From Nageia nagi (Eukaryota > Pinophyta), in assembly GCA_050084985.1 (NCBI GenBank), contig JBITNC010000001.1:126170001-126234000 (forward strand): a stretch of 64,000 nt of DNA. The letters are read 5' to 3'. Shown piece by piece: positions 33,876 through 46,240 of the stretch. Below the pieces are notes generated by a model. It did no database searches, was not told the DNA's origin, and saw only the letters and a list, made by a program, of their open reading frames with translations. The stretch's first letter is position 1; each line of letters starts with the position of its first letter. The position numbers and the translations under genes are program-made.

Positions 33876-36800
33876 TCAAACTTCACTCCCCCTTGAGGGC
33901 AACTTCACCAACCCGAGAGAATTCCTAAGCTTGCTGAATTGAGCTTTAGGAAGGGGCTTGGTGAATAAATTAGTGGAGTTTTTAGTAGATGGACAATACT
34001 CCAAGTGTATGATGTCATCTAGAACCTTCTCCCTAATAAAATGGGCTTGGATTTCCACATGTTTGGTTCTCTGATGGAACACAGGATTCTTAGCCAAAGA
34101 GATAGCCGATTGATTGTCTAAAGAAATAAGAGATGGGCTATTTTGCTTATACCCAATTTCATTCAGAAGATGCCTCAGCCAAATAGCTTCTTGGGTGGCA
34201 ACAGACATGGCTCAATATTCAGCTTCGATGGTAGAAAGAGTCATAGTAGGTTGCTTCTTGGAAGCCCAAGAGATAGCACCTGAACCAATGCTGAACACAT
34301 ATGTAGAGGTTGATTTTCTATCATCTCTATCTCCCCCATAATAAAAATCTGAGAACTCTGAGAGAACAATCGAGGGCACTTTGGAATACTTAAGAGCAAG
34401 ATCCTTTATCCTTGCCACATACCTCAAGATTTGCTTAACAGTAGTGAGGTGTTCAACATATGGTTTTTGCATGAATCGTGCCATCAGATTCACTGTAAAG
34501 GTAATATAAGGTCGAGAGATAGTTAGATATAGAAGACTACCAATCAATTGCCTATAAGCTGTAGCATCAGCCAACTGAGAATCTAAGCTCAGAGATACAA
34601 CGATTCCAGGAGAAACAGGTATTACAACATATCTACACTCCTCCATTCCAAACTTTTGCAAGATGTCTGATATATACTTAGATTGACTAAGATAAGTACA
34701 ATCTTTGTGTTGGTATACTTGCATCCCAAGATAGTAATGAAATAGACATAGATTAGTCATTTCAAATGTTGCCTTCAGTTTGAATATGCACTCTTGGATG
34801 ATTTCAATATTATTGCCAGTTATGAGAAGATCATCCACATAAAGGAGAATTAAGACCACATCTTTTCCTTGATTGAGTACATAGAGATCTAAGTCAGAGA
34901 AGCACTTGGAAAAACCAATATCTATAAAGAATCCTGAAATTTTCTTGTACCATGCTCTAGGTGCTTGCTTAAGTCCATACAAAGACTTCTTTAGCTTGCA
35001 CACAAGAGACTCTTTACCTTCTGGAATAAATCCTTCTAGTTGATTCATGTAGATTTCTACATCTAAGTCACCATTGAGAAATGCACTCTTGACATCAAGG
35101 TGGAAAACTTTCCATCCTTGAGCTGCAGAAAGAGCAAGGATTATCCTGACAGTAGGCATCTTGGCCATAGGAGCAAAGGTTTCCTCATAATCAATACCAT
35201 ATTTCTGAGCGAATCCTTTGGCCACTAACCTTGCTTTGTATTTTTCAATTTCTCCATCAGAATTGTACTTGACCTTGTATATCCATTTATTTCCAATCAC
35301 ATTTTTCTCATTGCGATAAGGAACCAAATCCCAAGTTTCATTTTTCATAAGCACCTCATACTCAACTTTCATAGCTTCCATCCAACAATCTTGCTTGGAA
35401 GCTCTTTGAAGGTTGATGGCTCATTCGTATTATCAATTTTGGTAAATAAATATTTATTCAAGGTCATACTTCTTGTAATTATCTGAGCTAGAGAATTTTG
35501 CTCTTATGGTGACTTCCTTACACGATCATCCAACCAATTAGGTGCAGGCGAAGAATCATCTGAATCAGACACCTCAGCATGAGAAGTTGTATCCTCAGGA
35601 AGTTCATTGAACTTGACATCCTTAGAAACAAAGACTATTTTATGGGATGAGGAGTAGAGCCTGTAACCTCTATGCTGATTATCATACCCCACAAAGATGC
35701 ATTTTTCTGATCTTTTATCCAACTTCTTTCTTTTCTCTGAGGTAATGAAGGCAAATGCATCACAACCGAAGACCCTAAAGTGTGATATGTTAGGTTTCTT
35801 TTCTATCCATGCTTCATACAGAGTTTTACCTTCAACTACTTTAGTAGGACACCTATTTAGGGTGTGAATAGCAGTGTGAACAGCTTCACCCCATAAGAAA
35901 CTAGGAAGATTACCCAACATGCACCTTGCCATTTCCATAATGGTTCAATTCTTCCTTTCAGCAACTCCATTTTGTTGAGGGGTGTAAGGGATTGTGAATT
36001 GCTGCTTGATCCCATGTTTAACACAATAGTCGTTAAACTCATTGCTATTATACTCACCTCCATTATCAGATCTTAGCATCTTGATCTTAAAATCAGTTTG
36101 ATTTTCAACAAGAGCCTTGAAGTCTTTAAACCTGTCAAAAGTTTGATCCTTGTGCTCAAGTAGATAACCAAATGTCATCCTACTGAAGTCATCAATGAAG
36201 GTCAGAACATAAGAAGCTCCCCCTAGAGACTTAGTCTAAAATGGACCCATCAAATCTGAATGCACAAGCTGAAGAGGACGAGTAGCCCGAGTTGCCTTAT
36301 CTTTTTCAAAATTTTTCCTATTCATCTTTCCTAAAATGCACCTTTCACAGAGGCCAATTGTGGGTGAAATATTAGGTAAACCTTCCACAAGATCTTGATT
36401 TTTCATATCTTGAATACTCTTGTGGTTAAGGTGCCCTAATCGTTGATGCCAAAGATTACCCTTTGAATAAACATTTGCAGCAAGACACATCTTTGAAGGA
36501 ACTTGATCCACAATATAAAGGTCATCCTTTACTGATCCTTTCATGAAGGTGGCAAGTCCTTTCTTAACACACCAGGAGTGTGAGGTAAACTCAAATGAGT
36601 ATCCTTTCCTTGTAATCTGAATTACGGAGATAAGATTCATCCTTAGTTTAGGCACATAAAAGATATTATCAAGATCCTTTCCATGAATCTTCACACTCCC
36701 TATTCCTTGAACATCAAGGACTGAATTATCACCTATCACAACTGCATCCTTCTTGTACTTATGAAAGTTTTCAAACTTATCCTTTTCATAACACATGTGA

Positions 36801-37791
36801 TTAGTGCATCCTGAATCAACAACCAATCATTTGAAATAGTTTGAGTCATTGAGTAGTAGGCAACAGTAGCAGCATGTTTGTTCTTCTTTTTATTATTGAA
36901 ATTTCTCACATTTGCATTTCCCTTGCCTTTTTGAGCAAATTTCTTTTTACGACAATCATACTATTTGTGCCCAAAGATGCCACAAAAGTTACAATTTCCA
37001 TCAAACTTTTTTTGAGGTGTTGGATTGCTTGATCCAGCTTTGTCATTCCTTTGCATGAAGTTGCCATAATTGTTGCCCTTTTTCTCATACTTCTTGAAGG
37101 TAGATGAGGATTTGTTATCTTTGAATTTATAATGTTTGAACTTCTTCTTGAAAGGAGTTTTGGTTGCTCCTAGAGCAATGTTATTATCCTTTGAAGAAAA
37201 GTTCAACATTTTCTTATTCAAAGTTTCCTCATGCTTCAGAAGGAGTCTAGAAAGGTTATCAAGAGAGATGACATCTTCTTCATCATCGAGCCTAGTTTCC
37301 ATAACCATGAAAAAGTTACTGAACTTTGTAGAAAGGCTTTGAAGAATGATGAAGACCATGAACTCATCTTTGATCCAGTTGCACCACAACCAACCAGTTG
37401 TGTCCTGAGGTCAATGACTTTGTTCAAGTAGATAGAAGCACTTTCATCTTCACCTTGACGATATTACAATGAATTTTGTGAAATGGTGAACCTCCTTGAA
37501 AATTTTGACCCAAGGTAAATTTTCTTCTAGTCTATCCCCAACTTCATTTGCTGATGTTGAAGAAGAGATCATGAGAAGAACATCATCTGAAACTGCACGA
37601 TAAATCATTGAAGTTGCTAACTCATTCTTTGAGTTGTAGATTTCAAGAGCCTTCTCATCTGTAGTAGCGACCATGTCTTCATTAATTGTCTGCCACAGCT
37701 TCCTTGCTTGTAACTCAGCTTTCATATGAGGTTCCCATATGCCAAAGTTGGAACTGTCGAGTATATGCTTGGGTATGAAGGTTTCAACCAT
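33876..37791 (-). pseudogene. CopA2 gag-pol, complete span but broken
   Basis: Start at 37791 (MVETFIPKHIL), end at the stop 33876-33878 after LFTKPLPKAQFSKLRN. All copia domains are present in order: UBN2 Gag, zinc knuckle (near 36950-36990), protease with intact DSG in VVDSGCTNHMC (near 36810), GAG-pre-integrase, integrase, RT with YVDDLLITG near 34830, and RNase H. Lesions: TGA 34212-34214, TGA 35945-35947, TAG 36236-36238, a stop inside the zinc knuckle, and frameshifts near 35400-35500, 36827, 37390 and 37450. The stops at 34212 and 35945 fit Arg CGA to TGA. The zinc-knuckle Cys and protease Ser that CopA1 lost are kept here, and the pol C-terminus is intact. Confidence 0.92.
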
Positions 37792-40700
37792 TGCTACACA
37801 AAAGTAAATAAGCAAGAAGAATGAAAATTTTTACAATTTACCATCTATACAAATAAAACATTGATAAGTAAACATGTCCCACATATGTAAACTTATAAAC
37901 CAAGATCTGTAGAAGGATAAAGTTGAGGTTGTTTTCTTGTATAGAATTAGGCCTTCACCTAGATGCCCGCAGAGTGGAGCCCAAGTACTACCAATCCTCA
38001 ACCAGTTCACCTTGGTCAGTAATATACTCTCTCAAGGAGAAGTACCAACTATTTTCCAAGGATCTGACGTATCTTGGACCGACCATTTTAATTATCTTTT
38101 TTAAGGTTTTCAATTTTCCTCCTAGGTTATCAGGATAATCCCTGAATGGACATGCAGACATGTGGTATCACTACACACATGCCTATCCACCTAATAGAGT
38201 TATATCCAATCCAACAGAGGTCTTAGGGGAAATTAAGATGGATTTACCACCACTTGGTTCTTCGGACTAAAAAGGCTCCAGTCTACCCTATCATCATCTC
38301 GTGGCTCCCCAAACAAGTCATGTTGTGGAAAAGTACATGCAGATGTGTTCATTTTAGGGGTTACTTTCAATATTTTGCATTTTGCAAGTAAAAAGCAATT
38401 GTGCAAAAATATAAAGTAAAGTAAAAATACATCATCCACATGAACTTGAAACCTTAAGAGTCCAATGGGTTTTGTACTAACCCCTAAAGGACTTTTTACA
38501 TTTTGCATACTTTGTTCAAGTTCATAAATTCATTCAAACACTTTAATGAATTTTTAAAAAAGGCTAAGTCCTACTTAGCATTAATCCATAACTTAAACAT
38601 GCATTATTCCATGACTTAAAAATTAAGTAATAAACATGCATCATGCATTATTTAACTTAAAATTTTAAGTACTAAGCATGTTTTGTTCCTCAAACAAGAT
38701 TAAGAGGCATGCATTACAAATTTAGCATGCAAGATCTAGATAAAGTTTTAAGTAAAAGTTATACAAATTCCCCCTTTTTCACTTAAAGTTTTATCCCTAA
38801 AAACTTGTATGCTAAAATTTGTCTTTTAAGTATGCATTTTAAGTAAAAAATTCCCTTGTTTACTTAAAAAATAGCAAAGGTTTCCCTTACTTAGGTAAAA
38901 AAAAAAAATCCCTTAAAGTGTTAATGTTACACTAATATTTATCATTTTACCTAAGTAAATTGCCAAAAAATATTTAAGGCAAAAATATACTCCTAAGTGC
39001 ATTTAATAGGAACAAATGACTTGTAAGCAAGCAAAAATATTAAATGCCTATCAAAAGTATATGTTTGCTTTTAGAGAGCTTGCAAGTATTAATGCAAAAG
39101 AAGGATACCTATGCTTAGTTAATGCTCCTTTTACCTCAAGCACTCTAAGTCAAAAATAAATAAATGCACATAGGTAAAATAGTGATGGCTACCCTTCCCT
39201 TACCAAGAAGAAGTATATGTTGCCTCTTGGGAGTAATTTAAGCAAAGACATAAAAAATCAAACCCCCTCCTTAGTTGGTAAAAAATTAAATGCTCAACAA
39301 GAAAGGAAGGAGTACACGTAGGGTTTTAATTAATGGTGAGATGGAAGAGGAGGCTTGCGTAGCAGAGTCTTGGTTTATCACCTCCTTTCATCGAGGCAAC
39401 GCATGGGTTTCCCTTGTCAAGGTACTTTGGATTTGGATGGCCCCATGGATTTCGTCCACTTGCGTAATTATTAAGGTTTAGTGCCATAATTGCCCGCACA
39501 CTCGATGGAAGAGTGATTTGCTCCCATTTAGAACATTTTCTTCACTTGATGTGGAGTTTTAAAATGCTGTTTATTCCCCTCAATCAAGGAATAGTTAAAC
39601 ACGAGGTACAAAAAACCACCCTTGAGTACAACTATAGCCATAATAGATCATTTTATTAGCGCAATATCTATATCGACATAGGATAGACAACTCCATGCGT
39701 GAGAATTCTCTTAGTCAAAGTGAAAGTTGAGTGAGCACAAACTAGTAAGCTTGTTGATGGAGCCATGGAAGAGATTGTGAGAGAACTAAAAACATGTTTC
39801 AGCAAGGGAAGGACTCGATCCATGGATTGGAGAAAGAAACAACTTCAGTCATTCTATAACCTTGTTGTCGAAAATGAAGATGTGATAGCAAAAACCCTTT
39901 ACTGTGATATGGGTAAGAATCGATGTGAGGCATAAGAGATGAGGTTTTCTTGCCTTGGCTTAAGGCTTCATTTCCCTTCCAATCTATCTATCCATGCATA
40001 GAAAACTATAATATTTGAAGTTTTTGTGGGAGGATTTTATTATTAGTGTTATGGGTTTTCACGCATTTTCTAATGAAGGAGGATAGGAGATAGTTAAGAT
40101 CAACTTCAACGTATCCATCTTGTGCATCTCTCAGGTGATGCCACTTCATTTCAGGAGCATAGGAATGGAGATATTACCTCCCTCAGTAACAACATTCTCC
40201 AAATGCAAAGCGAGACTCTTCATGATTTTGATTCAGACCAAGGAAGAATAGTCTGCAGGATCAAGGTTCGACTCTGATGAATGTTTCCTCTGTCTGAGGA
40301 ATATACAATTCGCTTTGCATTTCAAGATCCTAGATGTCATGGTGTAGGAGAGGAGAGAGGAAGAGGCACCAGCTCTGTAACCAGATGAGATAAGGCTCTC
40401 ACCTCTGTGCATCCTTCTCACCTCATTTTTGGTCGATCATGAGATGGTGGCTACACAGGGTAGCAATAGGCAAAGGTGGCCATTGCAGTTCCTTTCAACG
40501 TATCCATTTTGTGCATTCAACCTTGAGCATTCAAACACAGAGCAGAGAGAGGAGGAGCTCATGGAGAATGCTATAGACGTTGAGGGAGCTCTTGGAGAAT
40601 GCTGTTACAGAGCAGAGAGAGGAGGAGAGGTCATGCCTAGCTGGCGAGGGAGGAGGCTGCAGGGGAGGTGTTCTCACAAATAATGCGCAGACCCTTTCAA

Positions 40701-41307
40701 TGTATCCATGTTGTGCATATTCCTCGAGCATTGTATTCCATAGACTACATTTCGGCGAGGCATTTTGTCAAACAGTTCGCAGACCCTTTCAACGTACCAT
40801 TTTGTTACTTGACCCCCCCAAAGTTTTATATATAATTTTTTATATATATAAAAATGCTGATAACTATATATATTTTTTTAAAAAATATATATATATATAT
40901 GCAAAAATCATAAATTTTATGACAAACTGAACCCTCATAAACCCCTTTTTTTTTTTAATGGGATTAGTGATTAATCAATGTTACTAACAAACAAAATGTT
41001 AGTAAAAAAAATTTGCATTACATAGTATCCTCTTAAAAGGTATATCATTTATTAAGCATTTTGTAAAAAACATGCTACTAACATAAGAGGTTAGTATAAA
41101 AAATGATTGCATTGCCATTTTGATCATATTTTGCAAAAAAAAAATAAGCTCCAATATCTCACAAAATATGTTAGTATCTAATGCAATAATCCATAAGATA
41201 ACCAAATGAGGAGGAAATTTATACCTTCTCTTAGTTTTACCTCACCAATGGGGTGTAAGATGAGGAATGAAGGCCTTCAAGATGTTGAAGAAGAGCTTCC
41301 ACACCAA
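37792..41307 (-). other. CopA2 leader between PBS and gag
   Basis: About 3.5 kb without gag frames. The part next to gag (37792-38740) and the part next to the PBS (about 40970-41307) match CopA1. The part between, from about 38760 to 40800, is not shared. It includes an AT-rich section (38760-39290) and a more GC-rich section (39290-40800). Confidence 0.72.
39290..40810 (-). pseudogene. Unshared GC-richer block in the CopA2 leader, PPR-like in places
   Basis: Frame 40531-40731 on the minus strand begins MLEEYAQHGYIERVCALFV, close to the PPR pattern GYAQNGY-E-AL-LF. Related DNA ('ttcaacgtatccat', with flanking 'gtgcat') recurs near 40105, 40495 and 40700 and partly near 40785, giving AQ-GYVE-like peptides in the same sense. 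A second duplication, 'cagagcagagagaggaggag', is at about 40540 and 40610. No continuous frame remains. The block takes the same position as the PPR-like block of CopA1 but is not the same sequence. It may be a second capture event. The PPR reading rests on short peptides only. Confidence 0.35.
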
Positions 41308-41319
41308 GCTTTGATACCA
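41308..41319 (-). other. Primer-binding site of CopA2
   Basis: The minus strand reads TGGTATCAAAGC, one change from the standard tRNA-Met PBS, with the two-base gap to the LTR. Confidence 0.88.
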
Positions 41320-41321
41320 AT

Positions 41322-41799
41322 TGAAGGAATTAGATCTAGACTAATCCTCAATGTCCAAGACTAGGAAACTCAATCATTCAACATAACACCATTCACACAA
41401 GATAACACAAATATAATGTGGTTCCTCCCTCCTTAGGAGTACATCCACAACTAGTTCTCTATTCTCAATCTATGCACCTCTTACTACAATTCTCTTTCTC
41501 TCCTACACAAACTAGTAGAATAATCTTACTCCAAATCTTAGTTATGTTACAAGAGGAGAGGCCCTCTATTTATAGCTTGAGAGCACCTCCCTAACCTCCC
41601 TTTAACCCAAGGGTAAGGTTAGGGTTACAATAAATGTATGACCTAACTTTAACCTACCAACTAACCCCATGGTAAGGTCAAAGTTCACACATAATAAAGA
41701 ATTCAATTAATCCCTTAAGGTATCTACATATCCTTTAAGTGATTAATTGAATTTACAAGGAGTTTAGATATTCACAATATTTCATTACAAATTCTAACA
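41322..41799 (-). repeat. 5' LTR of CopA2
   Basis: 478 bp, the partner of 32283-32760. TATA candidate CTATAAATAG at 41566-41575 on the minus strand would drive the genomic transcript. CTAGG follows at 41800 as the TSD. Confidence 0.95.
41566..41575 (-). promoter_or_regulatory. TATA-box candidate in the CopA2 5' LTR
   Basis: The minus strand reads CTATAAATAG at the same LTR position as in CopA1. Confidence 0.6.
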
Positions 41800-41804
41800 C
41801 TAGG

Positions 41805-43440
41805 TCCTATGAGTCATTCTTTATAATCTCACTCAAATGTTTGGAAATGGAAAATTCCTTCATATAAACTCCACTTCATATATTCAAATTTGTCTATGTA
41901 GGTCATCAAGTTAGTAATCTATACTATCTATGGTTTTTTCCATAACCTCCTCTCTTTTATAGGCTCAGTGCTATCTTACAGCCTAGTATCTACCCCCTAT
42001 ATGTTCTCTAGCATGTGTACTCTATTCCCTACATCCATTGATGAAGCTTTATGGTAGCCATGCTTCCTACTCTACTCAAGGTAATGCTCTCTCTCTTCTA
42101 GTTTTTGATCTCCCTCTATCAGCTAATGGTATCACTCTACCAGTTACTAGTTTTGCTCTCCTATTTGATGCTCTAAGTCAACTATCCTCTCCTCAACCAA
42201 TGCAGCCTAGGGTTTGTAGCACCTACATTACATCCTACATCACCTTAGGGCTTCCTTTATCTCTATATATCATTTCTACCCTGCCTCTCTTGTGATGCGA
42301 CCTCCTTGTCTACATGCTTGAAAAACTACAATGGTGGATGTTGCACCATAAACTAAATATTATACACCTTTTTGTAGCCTAAATTATCCTAAGGACCAAC
42401 GTCCACCTCATCACTATATGACTCGATATGGGGACTTCCATCTCTACCATTTGACCTAATATATACCATAGGCTTAGGTAGAATATCTTGAATCTATCCA
42501 TGTTATCAAAGTACTTGAGCATATTTGAAGTACTCTATCTAATCCTATTAGATGTATAACCATCTCACTCATCTAGTGTGAGCCAGATGAAACCTATCCT
42601 CATCCCATACCGATCCACCCTTTTAGGATCTTCAAATCATATGCCTGCATTATAGTCTCCTAAAGATATCCTCAAAGTAAGCCACTTGGCCATTGTGTGT
42701 ACATATGGACCTAGGCTTGTGCTTATGTTGCTATCTCATCATATATGGGCACTCTATCCTAAGCTCCTCAAAATATAAAGCATCTTGAGGATGAACATTG
42801 TATGGTAGACATACAGGTCATGCAACTAGTATGTGCTCCAAACCCCATAACTATAGAAATAAGGAGAAACATATCCCTATATAGACCCCTATATCCATCT
42901 CTCAGGTCTTATGGTATAGGTAGGATAGAAATGTTGGTCCTTTTTCAAACACCTATCTATTCTCCCTCATCTACTTCAAAACCTGATAGAGCTTGTATCA
43001 AAATATGCATCCAAAAGCATCTAGTAGAGCAAAAAAAGTGATGACCATCATGATGAATCATGTCAATCTATCTATGATACCATGCCCATAAGCATGCTCA
43101 TAGTAGAAAAAATTGATATCCCACCCTATCTTGTGATATTGATGGAAGATGATTAGCACCTTGTCAGGCAATCCGATCATAGGTTTGTCATCCATAGGTA
43201 GCCTCAGTATCTTCTAGATGTTCTCAATATTCATGATGCATTCTCTAGTTGGTAGATGAAATGTGTTGGTGGAAGAGTCTCATCACTCACATAGTGTTAT
43301 CATGCATTTAGCACTAGCCATCACCTTGTGTATCATGTTAGTATACCCTAGTCCAACACTAAGCAACCACATCTACTCTACAATTGGCATCTTGTGCTAA
43401 AGCAATAAGAATATGAGTCTATATCTTTGTCTCATGAATA
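41805..43440 (-). pseudogene. Plant-mobile-domain (aminotransferase-like) remnant
   Basis: The minus strand between about 43290 and 43080 reads STNTFHLPTRECIMNIENI, then KILRLPMDDKPMIGLPDK and, further on, FFYYEH. This fits the plant mobile domain signature THTFHLPCGE-T-TLEDV--LLGLPIDG-PV-G. The domain is known from MAIN/MAIL-type plant proteins and from transposons that captured it. Sequence on both sides is stop-ridden, and the remainder down to 41805 gives no clear domain. Before the CopA2 insertion it continued into 32277. It is a decayed gene or a transposon cargo, and I cannot tell which. Confidence 0.5.
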
Positions 43441-45709
43441 AAATATCATGCATTTATTAAAAATCAACAAACCAAGTCAGTCTTGTTACCATTTGTACCA
43501 CCTAGTCTATCTAATAGAAAATCAATGATACATTTGTCAAAGTATTTTAAAACATTATTTTCCTTCATCATGATGTCATCTTTGTTGTGCATAAAATTTT
43601 TGTCATGTCCAGATGTTTTGTTAATACCATTTTTTATCTTAAAGTACTCCTACATTAAATCATAGGTTGTGTATGCCAGGAACATCCCACTTCACACTAG
43701 GATAGCTTACACCTAGCATCATGATATTAGAAAATATTAATATTACATTCAAAAAAAACTTTCTTGCATAGTGCAACTTATGAATTTTTCAATAATTTAC
43801 ATGAGGTATGATTCACAAAGTTACAAAAAATATGTTAGCTAATTGTTTCCTTAGGGGAAACCATGCAAAGATATTGGAAGATACATCTACCTCATAAATA
43901 TACAATGTTTGCAGTGTTCAATATGAAAGAGTGCAACAAGTATGCAAAATTTGGTATTCAATTAGCTCATTTTTTTAAGAAAAGCAATTTTTGCAACCAA
44001 CATTGATAAACTACGAGATTTTGAAAAAAAAATATCAATTCAGGAAGAAAATATGTAATTTCCATTTTTAAATCAATTTTCACTATCTTACAACACCAAC
44101 TAGTAAATTTCAGAAGTTACAATGGCCAACTTGATATTTTTGTGCAAAAATGATCAAAATCTTATTTTTGGACCAAAAATTTATTCAACTTGAAAAATTC
44201 AATGAAATTGTGCAAAAAAAGGTTTAAATCAATTCATAGAGCATTACAATTGAGAAAAAACACTTCAATATGCTCAAACATGGAAAGTAGAGATCCAAAT
44301 TTCAAAAGCTAAGCATAAACATGGAAAAATTGGGTCATAGGCAAGATACAATGTGTTTGGACTATGCATCATTTTGGCATTACATATATGATCTTAGCAA
44401 GGTTTTTTGGCCTAAAATTCTCATTTTTGATGAGATGAAATCTATGGCTACTTGATTGGGGTCAAATAATTAGGTGGGTTCCTATTTATTTTGTGATTAA
44501 ATACCAAAATTTGAAAATATTTGCAAAAAATGAATTTCAAAACCCTTGTTTTATGTATTTTTTGGGGAAAATTTCATTTTTGATTAAAAAAATTGATCAA
44601 GTTTTTAAGATTATAATTCTGTAGAAAAATAATGTGTGCCAAAAAAACTAAATGGATATCCAACAAATTTTGGATTTGACCCACCATTTGTGCACAGCAA
44701 GCAAAAACACATAAAAAAACCCCTCTTTTTGGGTGTTTTTATAAAATGTAAATATTTTTCAAATCAGTTTGTTTCAACTAATTCTAATCTAGAGGATTAG
44801 TTTCTATCATCTAGTTATTTGATTTGACTATTTACATGGCCAAATTGGGGTAAGTTACATTTTTTACAATCAAATTGCATGATTCTACACTATTTTTTAA
44901 CTAAAAAGCATTAAAATTTTCAAAAAATTGTATAAAAGATGAAAACATTGCATATTTTAGTCCACCTAGCATCTTGGCCATGGATCACCAGTGACTATCA
45001 AAGCTCGAGGTACCTCTTTCTCTACCATCTCTTTTAGCTACTCACTTGCTACCAAAAGCCACAGTGCACATGTAATAAAATGAGGTAAAGAAATGGTAAT
45101 TTACTTATTTTCCCTTGTTTGACTATTTCACATCCAAGTTTGACTTTCTAGCCCATGGGTGGGACCAACTTGATGCAAATTTATTCTAAAATTATATTTT
45201 TTCACCCTGTACTATATTTGTAAATTTAAATTGGGGCAAAAAAAAAAAGAGAAATACATTAAAAATGCAAAAAAAATCATAAATATTGCACACACTCCTT
45301 TCTTTTTTAATAGATTTTAAAATGATTAGTTTGATTAAGTTAACATCATTCAAGGGGGGGAAACCACCTGATTACTCAAATTTTCTTGAATTTTTGATTT
45401 CAAAAAATGCAAAGAATTCAAAGTTTTACCTTAAAAAATGTGCAAAATTACCAAAATTACAAAATTATTCAAAATTTCTTTTAAAAATAGAAAAATTGCT
45501 CAAAGTTATTAGTTTTATAGCTAATTTTAAAGTTTTGAAATTTTAAATTTTTCAAATTTTAAATTGTTTAGAATGTGTAAATTTCTAAATTTTTTAGCAA
45601 GACTATGTGCTTGCTAGTAAGTCTATGTGCTTACTCGACTACGAATGCTTTGCATAGGTTTGACATTTATGATTCTTAAATACTATATGAGTTGTTCAAA
45701 GTTGTACCT
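43441..45709. other. AT-rich stretch, no gene seen
   Basis: Low-complexity A/T-rich sequence with many 'aaaatt' and 'caaaattt' words. The 86-residue frame 45286-45546 is Lys/Leu/Phe/Asn-rich and looks like chance. No RNA gene or transposon boundary is recognised. Confidence 0.45.
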
Positions 45710-46240
45710 CCATGAACACATTGTTTCGCATTCAAATTTCATGAATACTATATTCAAAGTGCTACATATGTTTATTCTAAATTTCTCATGAATAAATTAG
45801 TTAGGATTGAATTATCGTAAAGTACATTCAACTTATCATCCATATTTGTTCCAACTTTACCAAGAACACATTATTTAGGATTCAAATTTGACAAATCCTC
45901 CATTCAAATTCCTCCACATATTTGTTCCAAACTTTTAGTTTTTAAATCTCCATGAACACATTATCTAGGATTAGAATTTGACAAATACTACATTCAAATT
46001 CCTCTTCATATTTAGTTTGAATTTTTAAGTTTTTAAAACTCCAAAAATAGATTATTTAGGATTTGAATTTGATGAATACTACATTGCAATTCCTTTTTAT
46101 ATTTTTTCTGATTTTTTAGTTTTCAAAACTCTAAAAACACATCATTTGGGGTTCAAATTTGACAAATACTACATTTGAATCCCTATTCATATTATTTTCA
46201 AATTTTTATATTTTTTTCTACCATGAACATATTATTTTTA
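45710..46240. repeat. Degenerate tandem array, about 90-bp period
   Basis: Units beginning with 'ccatgaacacattat'-like sequence start at 45860, 45950, 46041, 46131 and 46221. Each contains 'ttaggattcaaatttgacaa' and 'tacattcaaattcct' variants. Two shorter, more diverged units start near 45710 and 45786. The regular 90-91-bp spacing shows true tandem amplification, now decayed. Confidence 0.78.

Larger units (their letters stand above)
32283..41799 (-). mobile_element. CopA2: young Ty1/copia element
   Basis: The LTRs at 32283-32760 and 41322-41799 are both 478 bp and differ at about eight positions by my reading. TSD CTAGG is at 32278-32282 and 41800-41804. PPT, gag-pol, leader and PBS all read on the minus strand. 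It is somewhat older than CopA1 and belongs to the same family. It keeps the pol C-terminus and a 3' minisatellite that CopA1 lost, and carries a different middle block in its leader. Confidence 0.95.

Noticed and set aside
40429-40930. Plus-strand frames of 84 and 116 residues in the CopA2 leader
   Set aside because: They are antisense to the element and pass through a local duplication and a TA-rich run. No domain was seen.
45286-45546. 86-residue Lys/Leu/Phe-rich frame
   Set aside because: Low-complexity translation of A/T-rich DNA with no domain and no context.
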